NCBI RefSeq assembly: GCF_002567005.1
Contig: NZ_NUZU01000032.1
Coordinates: 22,411-86,410 of the forward strand
Direction: 5' to 3'
Length of the DNA stretch: 64,000 nucleotides
Origin: Bacillus sp. AFS073361
GTDB taxonomy: Bacteria; Bacillota; Bacilli; Bacillales; Cytobacillaceae
This document shows, piece by piece, positions 27,745 through 36,240 of the stretch (positions are counted from its first letter, which is position 1; every line of letters starts with the position of its first letter). The position numbers and the translations under genes are program-made. The notes under the pieces were generated by a model that was not told where the DNA came from, did not search any database, and saw only the letters and a list, made by a program, of their open reading frames with translations.

Positions 27745-28419
27745 CTATCCAATCCTTTCGTGCACCAACACCATTATTTTTTCTACAACATCTGTAATTG
27801 ATAGAGAGGTTGTATCGATTTCCACTGCATCATCTGCTTTTTTCAATGGTGCCACTTCTCTCTCAGAATCGATTTTATCTCTACGAGCAATTTCTTCTTT
27901 TAATTTTTCTAAGTCAGACGGGAAGCCTTTTTGGATATTTTCCATATGGCGCCTTTCTGCTCTTTCCTCAACACTAGCAAGTAAAAATACTTTTACCTCC
28001 GCATCAGGCAATACATGTGTCCCAATGTCCCTTCCATCCATCACAACGCCGCCTTCTGTGGCAAACGCCTGTTGTCTTTTAACCATTTCTTCACGGACCT
28101 TTTGGTGTTTAGCAACATACGAAGTCGAATTGGTAACCTCAGCAAAACGAATTTCATTAGAAACATTTCGCTCATCTACGTATACTAACTGCCCTTTATC
28201 AGATGGCTGTAATCTAATATCTGTTGATAATAATGTTGCCAATAATGCATCTTCGTCTTCTAGATTCAGTTTATTTACGATCGCCTTATATGTTAAAGCA
28301 CGGTACATTGCACCAGTATCGATATAAATATATGAAAGTTTTTCTGCCACTATTTTAGCAACTGTACTTTTACCGGCTGCAGCAGGGCCGTCTATTGCTA
28401 TTGATATTTTTTTGTCCAT
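27745..28419 (-). CDS. cmk: Cytidylate kinase
   Basis: The 224-residue enzyme phosphorylates CMP and dCMP. The P-loop GPAAAGKST is at 11-19, followed by [15 protein letters not shown] and the [12 protein letters not shown] signature, with [14 protein letters not shown] in the lid/CMP-binding region. It heads the cmk-plsC-ypfD-fni run. Confidence 0.97.
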   Translation of the reverse strand: MDKKISIAIDGPAAAGKSTVAKIVAEKLSYIYIDTGAMYRALTYKAIVNKLNLEDEDALLATLLSTDIRLQPSDKGQLVYVDERNVSNEIRFAEVTNSTSYVAKHQKVREEMVKRQQAFATEGGVVMDGRDIGTHVLPDAEVKVFLLASVEERAERRHMENIQKGFPSDLEKLKEEIARRDKIDSEREVAPLKKADDAVEIDTTSLSITDVVEKIMVLVHERIG

Positions 28420-28558
28420 AAATCCTCCTATTTGTCATCATGAGTTTCTTAGATGTTGTCTATATTTATTTTACCACAAGATAATGGATTGCCTCTTTTT
28501 TTACCATGATAAAATATGAAATTTTAACGATCCTATTGTTATTATTGGTCCAATCAAA

Positions 28559-28582
28559 AGAAAGCAGGCTGGCCTGCTTTCT
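28559..28582 (-). terminator. Intrinsic terminator after ypfB
   Basis: GAAAGCAGGC and GCCTGCTTTC pair directly around a two- to three-base loop and are followed by TTTTGATT on the minus strand, adjoining the ypfB stop. Confidence 0.85.
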
Positions 28583-28761
28583 CAATTACCCTGAAAGGTT
28601 TCAAGAATTTCCGTAAATGTATTTTCATTTACTCCTTCGTATTTTGTCAATTGTTTTACTTGAGGAAGTACATTTAGCTGATGAAAAAAAAGTTGTGTTA
28701 GAAATAGAAAAATAAATTGGACGATGATAATTTTTATTAAGACTCTTTCTACCTTTTTCAT
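28582..28761 (-). CDS. ypfB: YpfB, small membrane protein
   Basis: A 59-residue protein with one membrane helix (about 9-30) and a C-terminal helix after it. The ATG at 28761 (MKKVERVLIKIIIVQF) lies eight bases after GGTGGAG; the in-frame GTG at 28770 overlaps that site. Gene order with cmk and ypeB matches B. subtilis ypfB. Function is unknown. In B. subtilis the c-di-GMP receptor gene ypfA (motI) lies next to it; here it is absent. Confidence 0.75.
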   Translation of the reverse strand: MKKVERVLIKIIIVQFIFLFLTQLFFHQLNVLPQVKQLTKYEGVNENTFTEILETFQGN

Positions 28762-28814
28762 AGCATCCACTCCACCGATTAATATACTTATTATTGGAGT
28801 TTTTTGAAAAAAAT

Positions 28815-28842
28815 ATAAGGAAAAGCATATGCTTTTCCTTAT
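28815..28842 (-). terminator. Terminator of the sleB-ypeB operon, perfect palindrome
   Basis: Twenty-eight bases form a perfect palindrome centred on GCATATGC with arms ATAAGGAAAA/TTTTCCTTAT, followed by ATTTTTTTC on the minus strand. The 5' arm includes the ypeB stop region. Confidence 0.92.
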
Positions 28843-30194
28843 AACACGTCTTCATAAACAGCCTCAGCATTTTTTAGCTTTTCAACTTTTTCCTCAACAC
28901 CACTTTTGGCATTAATAAAAATTCGATACGTATCATCATCGATTGTTCCTAGAAACTCATAACAAAGAACTTCCTTGTTAAGATCGTTTATAATAACTGC
29001 CTGACGGTCTTCCATGATTTTAGTGTTCGGATTTACTTTTGCTCGAGCTTGCTTCACAGAGAGGGACGGTTTTTCAATAGTTCTTGTATGGAAAGATTTT
29101 AAATATTCTTCTGCTGATACACCAATAATATCCCCGTTATCGAGTGCTACCTTTACTTTAATTGATTCAGGATAAATTCGAACGCCATTAATGGATGAAA
29201 CGAAATTGAATACTCCAATATTGTCATATTGTGTGCTTTCAAAGATTTCTAAACCCTTATAGCCCGTCTCCTTTAAAAATGCTGCCGCCTTATTATCAGC
29301 ATCATTTAAACTAATAACTTGTCTTTTTACATCACGATGATTAATAAACCAAATCGGATGGCCAGCTTTTTTCGTAATATCCATACTGCCTTCCTCACCG
29401 CTTTTCTTATCTTTGATTGAAACGCTATAAAAACCATAGTCGGAACCTTTCCCATTCTCTGTAACCTTTACCTCAGAATTCCCGTCAATCTTGATGTATT
29501 TTTTTGCAATTTTAATTGCTTCTTGCTTAGAAATGGTTTTTCCTTTTATTTTGTTAAAATTTTCATCTTTTTGTTGCATGTTTGCAAAAGTAGGACCCAA
29601 ATTTGATTCAGTGTAGCCGCTTACTGTCTTTTCTACAGCTTTAAAGCCATCAATAATCGTATTATCTGTTTTTTCTTTTCCAGATGCCAATGCAAGTTCA
29701 ACATCCATCCACCGAAGATTATTTTTTAATACCATATGCTGGACTTTTCTGAGATCATCCTGAATATCACCAGATTGCTTATACAGTACCTTTAACGTGT
29801 TGTATTCTTCCTTTGAAAGTGGTTCCTTGTCTAAATCTCTTACAGCAGCACGGTAACTGAAATTCCCAATTTTTGATAAGAATTCCTCCGTCTTGTTAAA
29901 CGGAAGCAGGGTTAACGGCAATTGTCCAACATCACTATGTGCTTCCGAGGTAAGCCTCCATACCTCAATTAAGGAAGGTGACAATGATTGTTTTGAATTC
30001 ATTGCAAGGGTTGTACCAATCTTATCGTGTAATAAATCTACTTGATAGTTAAGGTCATGAAATGCCCGTTGATACGTGTTTTCCGCATTTAAAAGAACTG
30101 CATTTTTCTCCTGGTGTTCTTGATAGCCCCAGTATGCTGTTCCCGCTACACCAACAGCAAGAACTCCAATTAATATTCCTCTTATCAATTTCAT
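28839..30194 (-). CDS. ypeB: Germination protein YpeB
   Basis: The 451-residue protein is needed for the cortex-lytic enzyme SleB to be stable and localised in the spore. It has an N-terminal membrane helix (about 4-24), a helical middle region, and PepSY-like YPEB repeats in the C-terminal half (for example SKQEAIKIAKKYIKI and SVKQARAKVNPNTKIM). It lies 8 bp downstream of sleB as the second gene of a two-gene operon, expected to be forespore-expressed. Length matches the family. Confidence 0.96.
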   Translation of the reverse strand: MKLIRGILIGVLAVGVAGTAYWGYQEHQEKNAVLLNAENTYQRAFHDLNYQVDLLHDKIGTTLAMNSKQSLSPSLIEVWRLTSEAHSDVGQLPLTLLPFNKTEEFLSKIGNFSYRAAVRDLDKEPLSKEEYNTLKVLYKQSGDIQDDLRKVQHMVLKNNLRWMDVELALASGKEKTDNTIIDGFKAVEKTVSGYTESNLGPTFANMQQKDENFNKIKGKTISKQEAIKIAKKYIKIDGNSEVKVTENGKGSDYGFYSVSIKDKKSGEEGSMDITKKAGHPIWFINHRDVKRQVISLNDADNKAAAFLKETGYKGLEIFESTQYDNIGVFNFVSSINGVRIYPESIKVKVALDNGDIIGVSAEEYLKSFHTRTIEKPSLSVKQARAKVNPNTKIMEDRQAVIINDLNKEVLCYEFLGTIDDDTYRIFINAKSGVEEKVEKLKNAEAVYEDVL

Positions 30195-30202
30195 TCACCT
30201 CT

Positions 30203-31132
30203 CTACTTGCAAAAAATATGTTTCCCGATTCGTTTGATTTGTGGTCGTCCCCAGATCCACCCGCTTGTAGCGGTATCTGGGTTAAAATAATAAAGTGCTT
30301 CTCCAGTTGGGTCCCAGCCATTAATCGCATCCAAAACCGCTTTCTTTGCATTTTCATTTGGCGTGAGCCATATTTGTCCATCTGCTACGGCTGTGAATGC
30401 ACCAGGCTCAAAAATCACTCCTGAAACTGTATTTGGGAATGTGGCACTATTTACCCGATTGAGAATAACAGCTGCCACAGCAACTTGCCCTGTATAAGGC
30501 TCACCCCGGGATTCTCCATAAACGGCATTAGCCATCAACTGGATATCATTTTGCGAAAAACCATTTGGTGTGTTCGCTGCCGTCGGTTTTTTAGGTGCTG
30601 TTTTCTGGGGTGCTGTGTTTTTTTGTGGCACCGTTTGTTTTGGGGCCTGCTTTGCTGGTGCTTGGTTAGCAGGTGCCTGTTTCGCTGGCGCTTGTTTAGC
30701 AGGTGCCTGTTTCGCTGGCGCCTGTTTCCCAGGACTTGGTGCAACCTGTTTACTTTGATCAACCCCGCCATAATGTGTAAACTTTTTGCCAGTGTTAATA
30801 TGTTTTTTTACAAACTGCTCATTGTATTTACTCGCTTTGGCTAGTTTTAATTTTGTTGTCCACCCTGCAAGCCCATCAATTGGCAGGCCGAATTCATATT
30901 GAAAATTTCTTAACGCCCAATATGTGCTCCAGCCAAAAACCCCATCAATCTTACCGTTATAAAAACCCAAATACTGAAGCCTCGATTGAAGCTCAATGAC
31001 ATCATCTCCAACCGCACCCTTTTCAATTACCTGATTAGAGAAAGCCTGCACTTCCTTGCTTTCAGAAATCGATGATGTCACGATCAGAAGGATTAGTATA
31101 AATAACTTAATTAGGATTTTCTTCTTTTTCAC
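30203..31132 (-). CDS. sleB: Spore cortex-lytic enzyme SleB
   Basis: The 309-residue protein has a signal peptide (about 1-30), a peptidoglycan-binding domain (about 40-100, VGDDVIELQSRLQYLGFYNG), a low-complexity linker (131-185) and a C-terminal hydrolase_2 domain with the catalytic glutamate E207 in VYGESRGE. SleB is a lytic transglycosylase that degrades cortex during germination. GTG start at 31132 after GGGGG. The linker consists of APAKQ repeats and is longer than in B. subtilis. It is followed by ypeB. Confidence 0.96.
   Translation of the reverse strand: MKKKKILIKLFILILLIVTSSISESKEVQAFSNQVIEKGAVGDDVIELQSRLQYLGFYNGKIDGVFGWSTYWALRNFQYEFGLPIDGLAGWTTKLKLAKASKYNEQFVKKHINTGKKFTHYGGVDQSKQVAPSPGKQAPAKQAPAKQAPAKQAPANQAPAKQAPKQTVPQKNTAPQKTAPKKPTAANTPNGFSQNDIQLMANAVYGESRGEPYTGQVAVAAVILNRVNSATFPNTVSGVIFEPGAFTAVADGQIWLTPNENAKKAVLDAINGWDPTGEALYYFNPDTATSGWIWGRPQIKRIGKHIFCK
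30632..30742 (-). repeat. Tandem 15-bp repeat coding APAKQ linker in sleB
   Basis: In-frame 15-base units encode APGKQ, APAKQ (several times), APANQ and APAKQ, ending APKQT, corresponding to residues 131-167 of SleB. Unit-to-unit differences are mainly third-base changes, so the array is old enough to have drifted but still tandem. It links the binding and catalytic domains. Confidence 0.9.
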
Positions 31133-31213
31133 GGAATTTTAACCCCCATTGTAAATCTTTTTAGCAGTAAACCTATTTTTTGTTTTAATGGGTTTTTTAT
31201 TCCATTTAAATAA

Positions 31214-31247
31214 ATAAAAAAACCCTTCTTTATGATTGAAGGGTTTT
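31214..31247 (-). terminator. Terminator overlapping the prsW 3' end
   Basis: AAACCCTTC and GAAGGGTTT arms with a T-run on both strands; the minus-strand tail is TTTTATTTATTT. The prsW stop (31230) lies in the loop region. Confidence 0.88.
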
Positions 31248-31919
31248 TTGGATAGAATATTGTTTTTTCAAATGATTGGCACTTAAGATTTTTGCTTTCT
31301 TAACTTTTCTAAGACCAAACCACCAAAGAAAAATCATAAACGGAAAAATAATCATAAGCCAATTTTCTTGTGAGATTAAGATAAAATCGTAGGCTCCATG
31401 GAGAATAAATGGCAAGAATAAGGAAAGAATGACCCACTTCGCTTTATTTCCTTCTGTAAATTTTGCCTTTCCAATATAAAAGCCCATAATTACACCAAAT
31501 AGGGCGTGACTGGATACAGGTAACAATGCACGTGTCATGGCGTGTTCGATTCCATTCGCAATTAGATAAAAGATATTTTCGATTGTAGCAAAACCAAGTG
31601 AAACAGCTACTCCGTAAACAATTCCATCAAAGGGTTCATCAAACTCTACATGCTGATAAATAACATAAAAGAGTATAAACCATTTAAAGAACTCCTCGAA
31701 TAAGCCTGAGCTAAGAAATGCATTGAATAGTTCAGATTTTACTATATGTTCTGTTTCAAGGACATGCTGGATAAACATAATGGGAAACACAAGAAGTGCT
31801 CCGTACATAAAAGTCCTTAAAACGAATGAAATTGGCTCTGGTTCATATTCATCTTTTAAATAAAAATAACTTAGTAATGCCAGTCCGGGGGCAAGTCCGG
31901 CTGATAATATTCCCAGCAT
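31230..31919 (-). CDS. prsW: Site-1 protease PrsW
   Basis: A 229-residue polytopic membrane metalloprotease with about seven helices. The catalytic EExxK motif is E75-E76-FFK in [12 protein letters not shown], and later histidines in [12 protein letters not shown] and LHGAYDF are in the expected positions. In B. subtilis PrsW starts cleavage of the anti-sigma factor RsiW; no sigW-rsiW is in this window. It ends in a terminator and lies beside sleB, as in B. subtilis (ypdC). Confidence 0.93.
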   Translation of the reverse strand: MLGILSAGLAPGLALLSYFYLKDEYEPEPISFVLRTFMYGALLVFPIMFIQHVLETEHIVKSELFNAFLSSGLFEEFFKWFILFYVIYQHVEFDEPFDGIVYGVAVSLGFATIENIFYLIANGIEHAMTRALLPVSSHALFGVIMGFYIGKAKFTEGNKAKWVILSLFLPFILHGAYDFILISQENWLMIIFPFMIFLWWFGLRKVKKAKILSANHLKKQYSIQKTLQS

Positions 31920-32031
31920 GATGAACCTCTTTTCAAATCCATTTTCTTAATCGTAACATGGTTTCTCTATAAAGAAAATGAAAGATTCATTCCAATTCCT
32001 AATAGGTATTTATCTTTTGGTTAATTAAAAC

Positions 32032-32988
32032 TTAAAATCTAATGTCATTCAAATTACTGGCAAGCGCAACGGCCAATTTAATTCTTGCTTTTTTAGAGTC
32101 ATTATCACTTCCAAGAATTACACCCTTATTAAATAGGTCAAAGGCACTTCCTTCATAGTCATAGGTTGTATAAACTGAGCCTTCTTCTGCGCTTGTAGTT
32201 ATAACTAGTTTCATTCCTTCTGCAATGGCTGTTTCAATTTCTGTCATCATTTTAGGGGCAACTTGACCACGTCCCACGCCCTCTAAGATAATTCCAGCAA
32301 TCCCCGCCTCCCGCGCTGCCTTAATAAATTTCCCATCCGCTCCAATATAGCATTTAATGATTTCCACTTGAGGGATGGAAGTTTTAATCTCAAAATACTC
32401 TCTTTTAATTGGTTTTTGGAAAACATGAACTTGATCATTATCGATAATACCAAGATATCCAAACCCAAATGAGTTAAAGCCTTGAATATTAGATGCATGT
32501 TCTTTTTTTACATAACGTGCTGCAAATATTCGTTCATTAAAAACAACCACTGTTCCAGCATTCCTTAAATCATCGGAACAAGCACAATAAATGGCATGAC
32601 GTAAATTAATATATACATCGCTTCCTAAATCCTCAGGAGAGCGTTGTGATCCTGTCACTACCACAGTTCTGGAATCATTAATTGTTAAATCAAGAAAATA
32701 AGAAGTTTCTTCCATCGTATCTGTTCCATGTGTGACAACTACACCTGAAACCGAATCATCCTTAAAATAGTCTTCAATCTTATTCTTCAATAGTAATAAG
32801 TCATCAAATGTAATATGAATACTAGCCTTCTGAAAAACTGATTCAACAACTACTTCGATGTCCTTTGGCAAATTACACATACTTGCCAATTCTTCACCAG
32901 TTATCGCTCCTGAGGCCAATTTTCCCGATTCTTTATTTGTCTTGCTTGCAATAGTCCCACCAGTCGTTAATAAAACTACCTTTTTCAT
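32032..32988 (-). CDS. Type I/II-like L-asparaginase
   Basis: The 318-residue enzyme hydrolyses asparagine to aspartate and ammonia. TTGGTIAS at 8-15 carries the nucleophilic threonine T12, and THGTDTMEET at 86-95 the second catalytic triad (T89, D90). No signal peptide is visible, so it is cytoplasmic and closest to AnsA. Its ATG overlaps the stop of the upstream ypdA-like gene by one base, suggesting coupled translation. This pairing is not the B. subtilis ansAB arrangement. Confidence 0.93.
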   Translation of the reverse strand: MKKVVLLTTGGTIASKTNKESGKLASGAITGEELASMCNLPKDIEVVVESVFQKASIHITFDDLLLLKNKIEDYFKDDSVSGVVVTHGTDTMEETSYFLDLTINDSRTVVVTGSQRSPEDLGSDVYINLRHAIYCACSDDLRNAGTVVVFNERIFAARYVKKEHASNIQGFNSFGFGYLGIIDNDQVHVFQKPIKREYFEIKTSIPQVEIIKCYIGADGKFIKAAREAGIAGIILEGVGRGQVAPKMMTEIETAIAEGMKLVITTSAEEGSVYTTYDYEGSAFDLFNKGVILGSDNDSKKARIKLAVALASNLNDIRF

Positions 32989-33971
32989 TATTTAGCCACC
33001 CTTTTTGCATCATTTTCGATAATTGAGCGTGCGATTGCTTCTCCGTGAAATCTGCCATTTTCAATAAATATTTCATTCGCATTATTTCCAGCAGCAATTA
33101 CACCTGCAATATATATTCCCTCTACATTTGTCTCCATCGAATCCGGACTAAAGAATGGCCTTCCAGATTCTTCATCAATTTTTACACCCATATTTTTTAA
33201 AAATTGGTGGTCTGGATGGTATCCAGTCATGGCAAATACAAAATCATTGGGTATTGTATTATCTTCAGCGTCTTTTGTATAAATAACTTGATTCTCTGTT
33301 ATTTCTTTAACGCGGGCGTTAAATTCCATTAAAATGGTTCCTGTTCGAACTAACGATTCAAACTCAGGGAGAATCCAAGGCTTAATACTTGGTGAATATT
33401 TATCACCACGGTATAAAACGGTCACTCTCGCACCTGCTTTTACAAGTTCTATGGCCGCATCCACACTTGAATTTTTTCCGCCGACCACACAAACATCCTT
33501 ATCAAAATATGGATGGGCCTCTTTAAAATAGTGGAATACCTTTGGTAAATTTTCGCCCGGAACATTCATATAGTTTGGATGATCATAATAACCTGTTGCG
33601 ATGATTACATGGCGTGCACAATACGTATTTTTATTAGTAAAGATTTGAAAAATTTCATCCTTTTTAAGAACTTTATTCACTTGTTCGAAAGAGTTTATAC
33701 GCAGCTGTTTTCGTTTAGCGACTTCTCGATAATAGACAAGTGCTTGATTTCTTTTTGGTTTATAACTCTCAGTAATAAATGGCACTTCCCCAATTTCTAA
33801 CTTTTCTGCCGTGCTAAAAAATGTTTGATGGGTTGGATAGTGATAAATGGAATTTACCACATTTCCTTTTTCAATGATTAATGGCTCTTTTCCTTTATCC
33901 TGAATGGCAATGGCTGCTGCCAAGCCGCAGGGTCCACCACCAACAATTATGATATCTTCTATTTGCATCAT
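32988..33971 (-). CDS. ypdA: YpdA-family bacillithiol disulfide reductase
   Basis: The 327-residue flavoprotein reduces bacillithiol disulfide (called Bdr or YpdA in Firmicutes) with NADPH. The FAD motif GGGPCG is at 11-16, with C15 in the position of the known active-site cysteine; a second Rossmann motif VVGGKNSSVDAAIEL lies near 168. The ATG at 33971 sits seven bases after AAGGAG; the upstream open frame lacks such a site. It is upstream of and coupled to the asparaginase gene. Confidence 0.92.
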   Translation of the reverse strand: MMQIEDIIIVGGGPCGLAAAIAIQDKGKEPLIIEKGNVVNSIYHYPTHQTFFSTAEKLEIGEVPFITESYKPKRNQALVYYREVAKRKQLRINSFEQVNKVLKKDEIFQIFTNKNTYCARHVIIATGYYDHPNYMNVPGENLPKVFHYFKEAHPYFDKDVCVVGGKNSSVDAAIELVKAGARVTVLYRGDKYSPSIKPWILPEFESLVRTGTILMEFNARVKEITENQVIYTKDAEDNTIPNDFVFAMTGYHPDHQFLKNMGVKIDEESGRPFFSPDSMETNVEGIYIAGVIAAGNNANEIFIENGRFHGEAIARSIIENDAKRVAK

Positions 33972-34004
33972 AGGTACACTCCTTAATACAATCACATGGA
34001 TGAC

Positions 34005-34039
34005 AAAAAAACTCCTATCGTCTATGATAGGAGTTTTTT
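34005..34039. terminator. Terminator between gudB and ypdA
   Basis: AAAACTCCTATC and GATAGGAGTTTT arms around CGTCTAT, with A- and T-runs on both sides, about 45 bases past the glutamate dehydrogenase stop. It insulates gudB from ypdA. Confidence 0.9.
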
Positions 34040-34085
34040 AACTATGTTTCAATGGTTAAGTATTATATTTAGCAGCAGCTCGTTA

Positions 34086-35363
34086 TTATATCCAGCCTCT
34101 AAAGCGGCTCGCTTCTGCCATTTTTCTAACCCCCACCATATATGCAGATAAACGCATATCTACTCGACGGGTTTGGGCAGTATCGTAAATATTATTAAAG
34201 GATTTTACCATTACTTTTTCAAGCTTTTCTTCCACTTCTTCTTCCGACCAATAGTAGCCTTGGTTATTTTGAACCCACTCAAAATAAGAAACCGTTACAC
34301 CGCCTGCTGAAGCTAAAACATCTGGTACAAGGAGAATACCACGTTCAGTTAAAATCTCCGTTGCTTCGAGTGTCGTTGGACCATTTGCTGCTTCAACAAC
34401 GATGCTCGCACGAATATTGTGAGCATTTTCTTCAGTAATTTGATTTTCTATTGCGGCTGGTACGAGAATATCGCACTCAAGTTCTAGCAATTCTTTATTA
34501 GTTATTGTGTTATTAAATAATTTTGTAACAGTTCCGAAGCTATCTCGTCTATCTAATAGATAATCAATATCTAGTCCATCTGGATCATGCAAGGCGCCAT
34601 AAGCATCGGAAATCCCAATGACTTTTGCTCCTGCATCATGCATAAATTTAGCTAAAAAGCTTCCCGCATTACCAAAACCTTGGATAACAACACGTGCATC
34701 CTCAATTTGGATACCTTTCTTCTTTGCAGCCTCTTGGATACAGATTGTCACACCTTTTGCAGTTGCTGATTCACGCCCATGCGACCCACCTAGAACAAGC
34801 GGCTTCCCTGTAATAAAACCAGGTGAATTAAATTCATCTATTCGACTATATTCATCCATCATCCATGCCATGATTTGAGAATTAGTAAATACGTCTGGTG
34901 CTGGAATATCTTTCGTTGGTCCTACAATTTGACTAATGGCTCTAACGTAACCTCGGCTTAATCTCTCAAGCTCTCTAAAGGACATATCTCGAGGGTCACA
35001 AACGATACCGCCTTTACCACCACCGTACGGCAGGTCAACAATTCCACATTTCAAGCTCATCCAAATTGAAAGGGCTTTCACTTCCGTTTCTGTTACACCT
35101 GGATGGAAACGAATCCCACCCTTTGTTGGCCCCACTGCATCATTATGTTGTGCACGGTAACCAGTAAAGATTTTTATGGAACCATCATCCATTCTAATTG
35201 GAATTTTAACTGTCATTAAACGTAATGGCTCTTTCAAGAGCTCGTATACCTCTTCAGGATAACCTAACTTTTCAAGGGCCTTATGTATAACTGTTTGTGT
35301 CGATTTCAACACATCATGCTTTTCCTCTTGATTAGTCTTTTCATTTTCTCTTTCGGCTACCAT
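34086..35363 (-). CDS. gudB: NAD-dependent glutamate dehydrogenase
   Basis: The 425-residue enzyme oxidatively deaminates glutamate to 2-oxoglutarate. The glutamate-site segment is GPTKGGIRFHPGV and the catalytic lysine lies in LPYGGGKGGIVCDP; GFGNAGSFLA is the NAD-binding glycine motif. Position next to mecB and ypdA matches B. subtilis gudB; no internal three-residue duplication like that of cryptic gudB of strain 168 is evident. A cre-like site and candidate promoter lie upstream. Start ATG follows AGGGAGG. RocG is the close paralogue and the symbol is from synteny. Confidence 0.94.
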   Translation of the reverse strand: MVAERENEKTNQEEKHDVLKSTQTVIHKALEKLGYPEEVYELLKEPLRLMTVKIPIRMDDGSIKIFTGYRAQHNDAVGPTKGGIRFHPGVTETEVKALSIWMSLKCGIVDLPYGGGKGGIVCDPRDMSFRELERLSRGYVRAISQIVGPTKDIPAPDVFTNSQIMAWMMDEYSRIDEFNSPGFITGKPLVLGGSHGRESATAKGVTICIQEAAKKKGIQIEDARVVIQGFGNAGSFLAKFMHDAGAKVIGISDAYGALHDPDGLDIDYLLDRRDSFGTVTKLFNNTITNKELLELECDILVPAAIENQITEENAHNIRASIVVEAANGPTTLEATEILTERGILLVPDVLASAGGVTVSYFEWVQNNQGYYWSEEEVEEKLEKVMVKSFNNIYDTAQTRRVDMRLSAYMVGVRKMAEASRFRGWI

Positions 35364-35414
35364 TTGTAATCCTCCCTAAAAAAATGCTACGAATGTTGTC
35401 ATCTTTCAGACACA

Positions 35415-35442
35415 AGTATACACCTTTCATACATTTATGCAA
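35415..35442 (-). promoter_or_regulatory. Candidate sigma-A promoter of gudB
   Basis: On the minus strand TTGCAT (35442-35437) and TATACT (35420-35415) are 16 bases apart, leaving a leader of about 45 bases to the ATG. The -35 matches four of six consensus bases and the -10 five of six. Confidence 0.4.
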
Positions 35443-35470
35443 GAAGAAAAGTATAAAAAAAGTCCAATTA

Positions 35471-35484
35471 TGTAAACGCTGCCA
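35471..35484 (-). promoter_or_regulatory. cre-like CcpA site upstream of gudB
   Basis: TGTAAACGCTGCCA matches the catabolite responsive element TGWAANCGNTNWCA at all but one position. It lies about 30 bases upstream of the candidate -35 box of gudB. CcpA control is known for rocG in B. subtilis; its operation here is inference. Confidence 0.45.
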
Positions 35485-35540
35485 TTGGCATTTTTATATG
35501 CAATGGCTAAATATTATTGCGCAATATCATTTTCCAATTT

Positions 35541-35560
35541 AAGGGCGGTGGCGCCCTTTT
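35541..35560. other. Short GC-rich hairpin downstream of mecB
   Basis: AAGGGCG-GTGG-CGCCCTT followed by TTATTA on the plus strand. It lies 24 bases past the mecB stop, but the T-run is weak on the minus strand (AAATTGG), so it is a doubtful terminator for mecB. Confidence 0.4.
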
Positions 35561-35583
35561 ATTATCTATAAAAACAATTAATT

Positions 35584-36165
35584 CTACTTAAAAAAATGAA
35601 GAATGGTTTCCACCGCTTGTTGTTCGATTATTCGCTTACCGTACTCAGCTAGAACATATGGACTAAGTATAGATGCATTGCCAAATTCGGATAAAACGCA
35701 GGCAGCTTTAATATTTTTTTCCGATTCTAAGTTATCCATTATTAAATAGTAGCGGTTGTTCCAAACATAAAGACTCCCGCCGAAAATACTCACAGTGGAC
35801 AGTCTTTTGGCAAGGCTGATAATATCTTCAAATTCATCAAACTCATACAAGAGGTCCTCATAGCCTTCAACTCTTACTTGCATCTCGATAAAACCATCAT
35901 ACAAAATTTCATCATCTTCTATCACATCATCAACGGTAATAATCAATATCATCCCTTGAGCTTGGAGGGAGAACACCTCTACCGCAACAGAACCTTGAAT
36001 ATCAACATCAAATTCCTCACTTGCCTCTTCCAGCATATCATGGAAAAGCTGATTCCATTTAATGGAGTCCTTCCAAATATCTTCTTTGGAGAGTCCTCTG
36101 TCAAATAAATCATCAGAGGTTAGAAAAATCTTTATTTTATTGGCTGTTAAGCGTTCTAAGCGCAT
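35584..36165 (-). CDS. mecB: Adaptor protein MecA-type (MecB paralogue)
   Basis: The 193-residue protein belongs to the MecA family of ClpC adaptors, with a short N-terminal targeting domain (MRLERLTANKIKIFLTSDDL), an acidic middle part and a C-terminal ClpC-binding domain (about 105-193, LYEFDEFEDIISLAKRL). The shortened length and position next to gudB fit MecB (YpbH) of B. subtilis, not the MecA that sits near spx. It is expected to present substrates to ClpCP and affect competence and sporulation. Confidence 0.9.
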   Translation of the reverse strand: MRLERLTANKIKIFLTSDDLFDRGLSKEDIWKDSIKWNQLFHDMLEEASEEFDVDIQGSVAVEVFSLQAQGMILIITVDDVIEDDEILYDGFIEMQVRVEGYEDLLYEFDEFEDIISLAKRLSTVSIFGGSLYVWNNRYYLIMDNLESEKNIKAACVLSEFGNASILSPYVLAEYGKRIIEQQAVETILHFFK

Positions 36166-36240
36166 GATTTTGCCCCCTGCCGTGACATAACTCTTGTTTT
36201 CAGTGTATGCCCCAGGGGTCTGTTGGTGAATTGTCTATAT

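Noticed and set aside
28625..28870. Minus-strand 81-residue frame between ypeB and ypfB
   Set aside because: It overlaps both genes and the terminator; it is a frame shadow and not the missing ypfA.
30632..30742. Possible CRISPR-like array from the repeated 15-base units
   Set aside because: Units are in-frame coding repeats without spacers and encode a protein linker.
30485..30844. Plus-strand open frames rich in Cys, Trp and Arg (also 30570-30758)
   Set aside because: They are antisense shadows of the sleB APAKQ repeat; repetitive sequence keeps several frames open and no ribosome site is present.
34086..35363. Cryptic glutamate dehydrogenase like gudB of strain 168
   Set aside because: No inserted three-residue duplication is evident near the active site; the enzyme appears intact.
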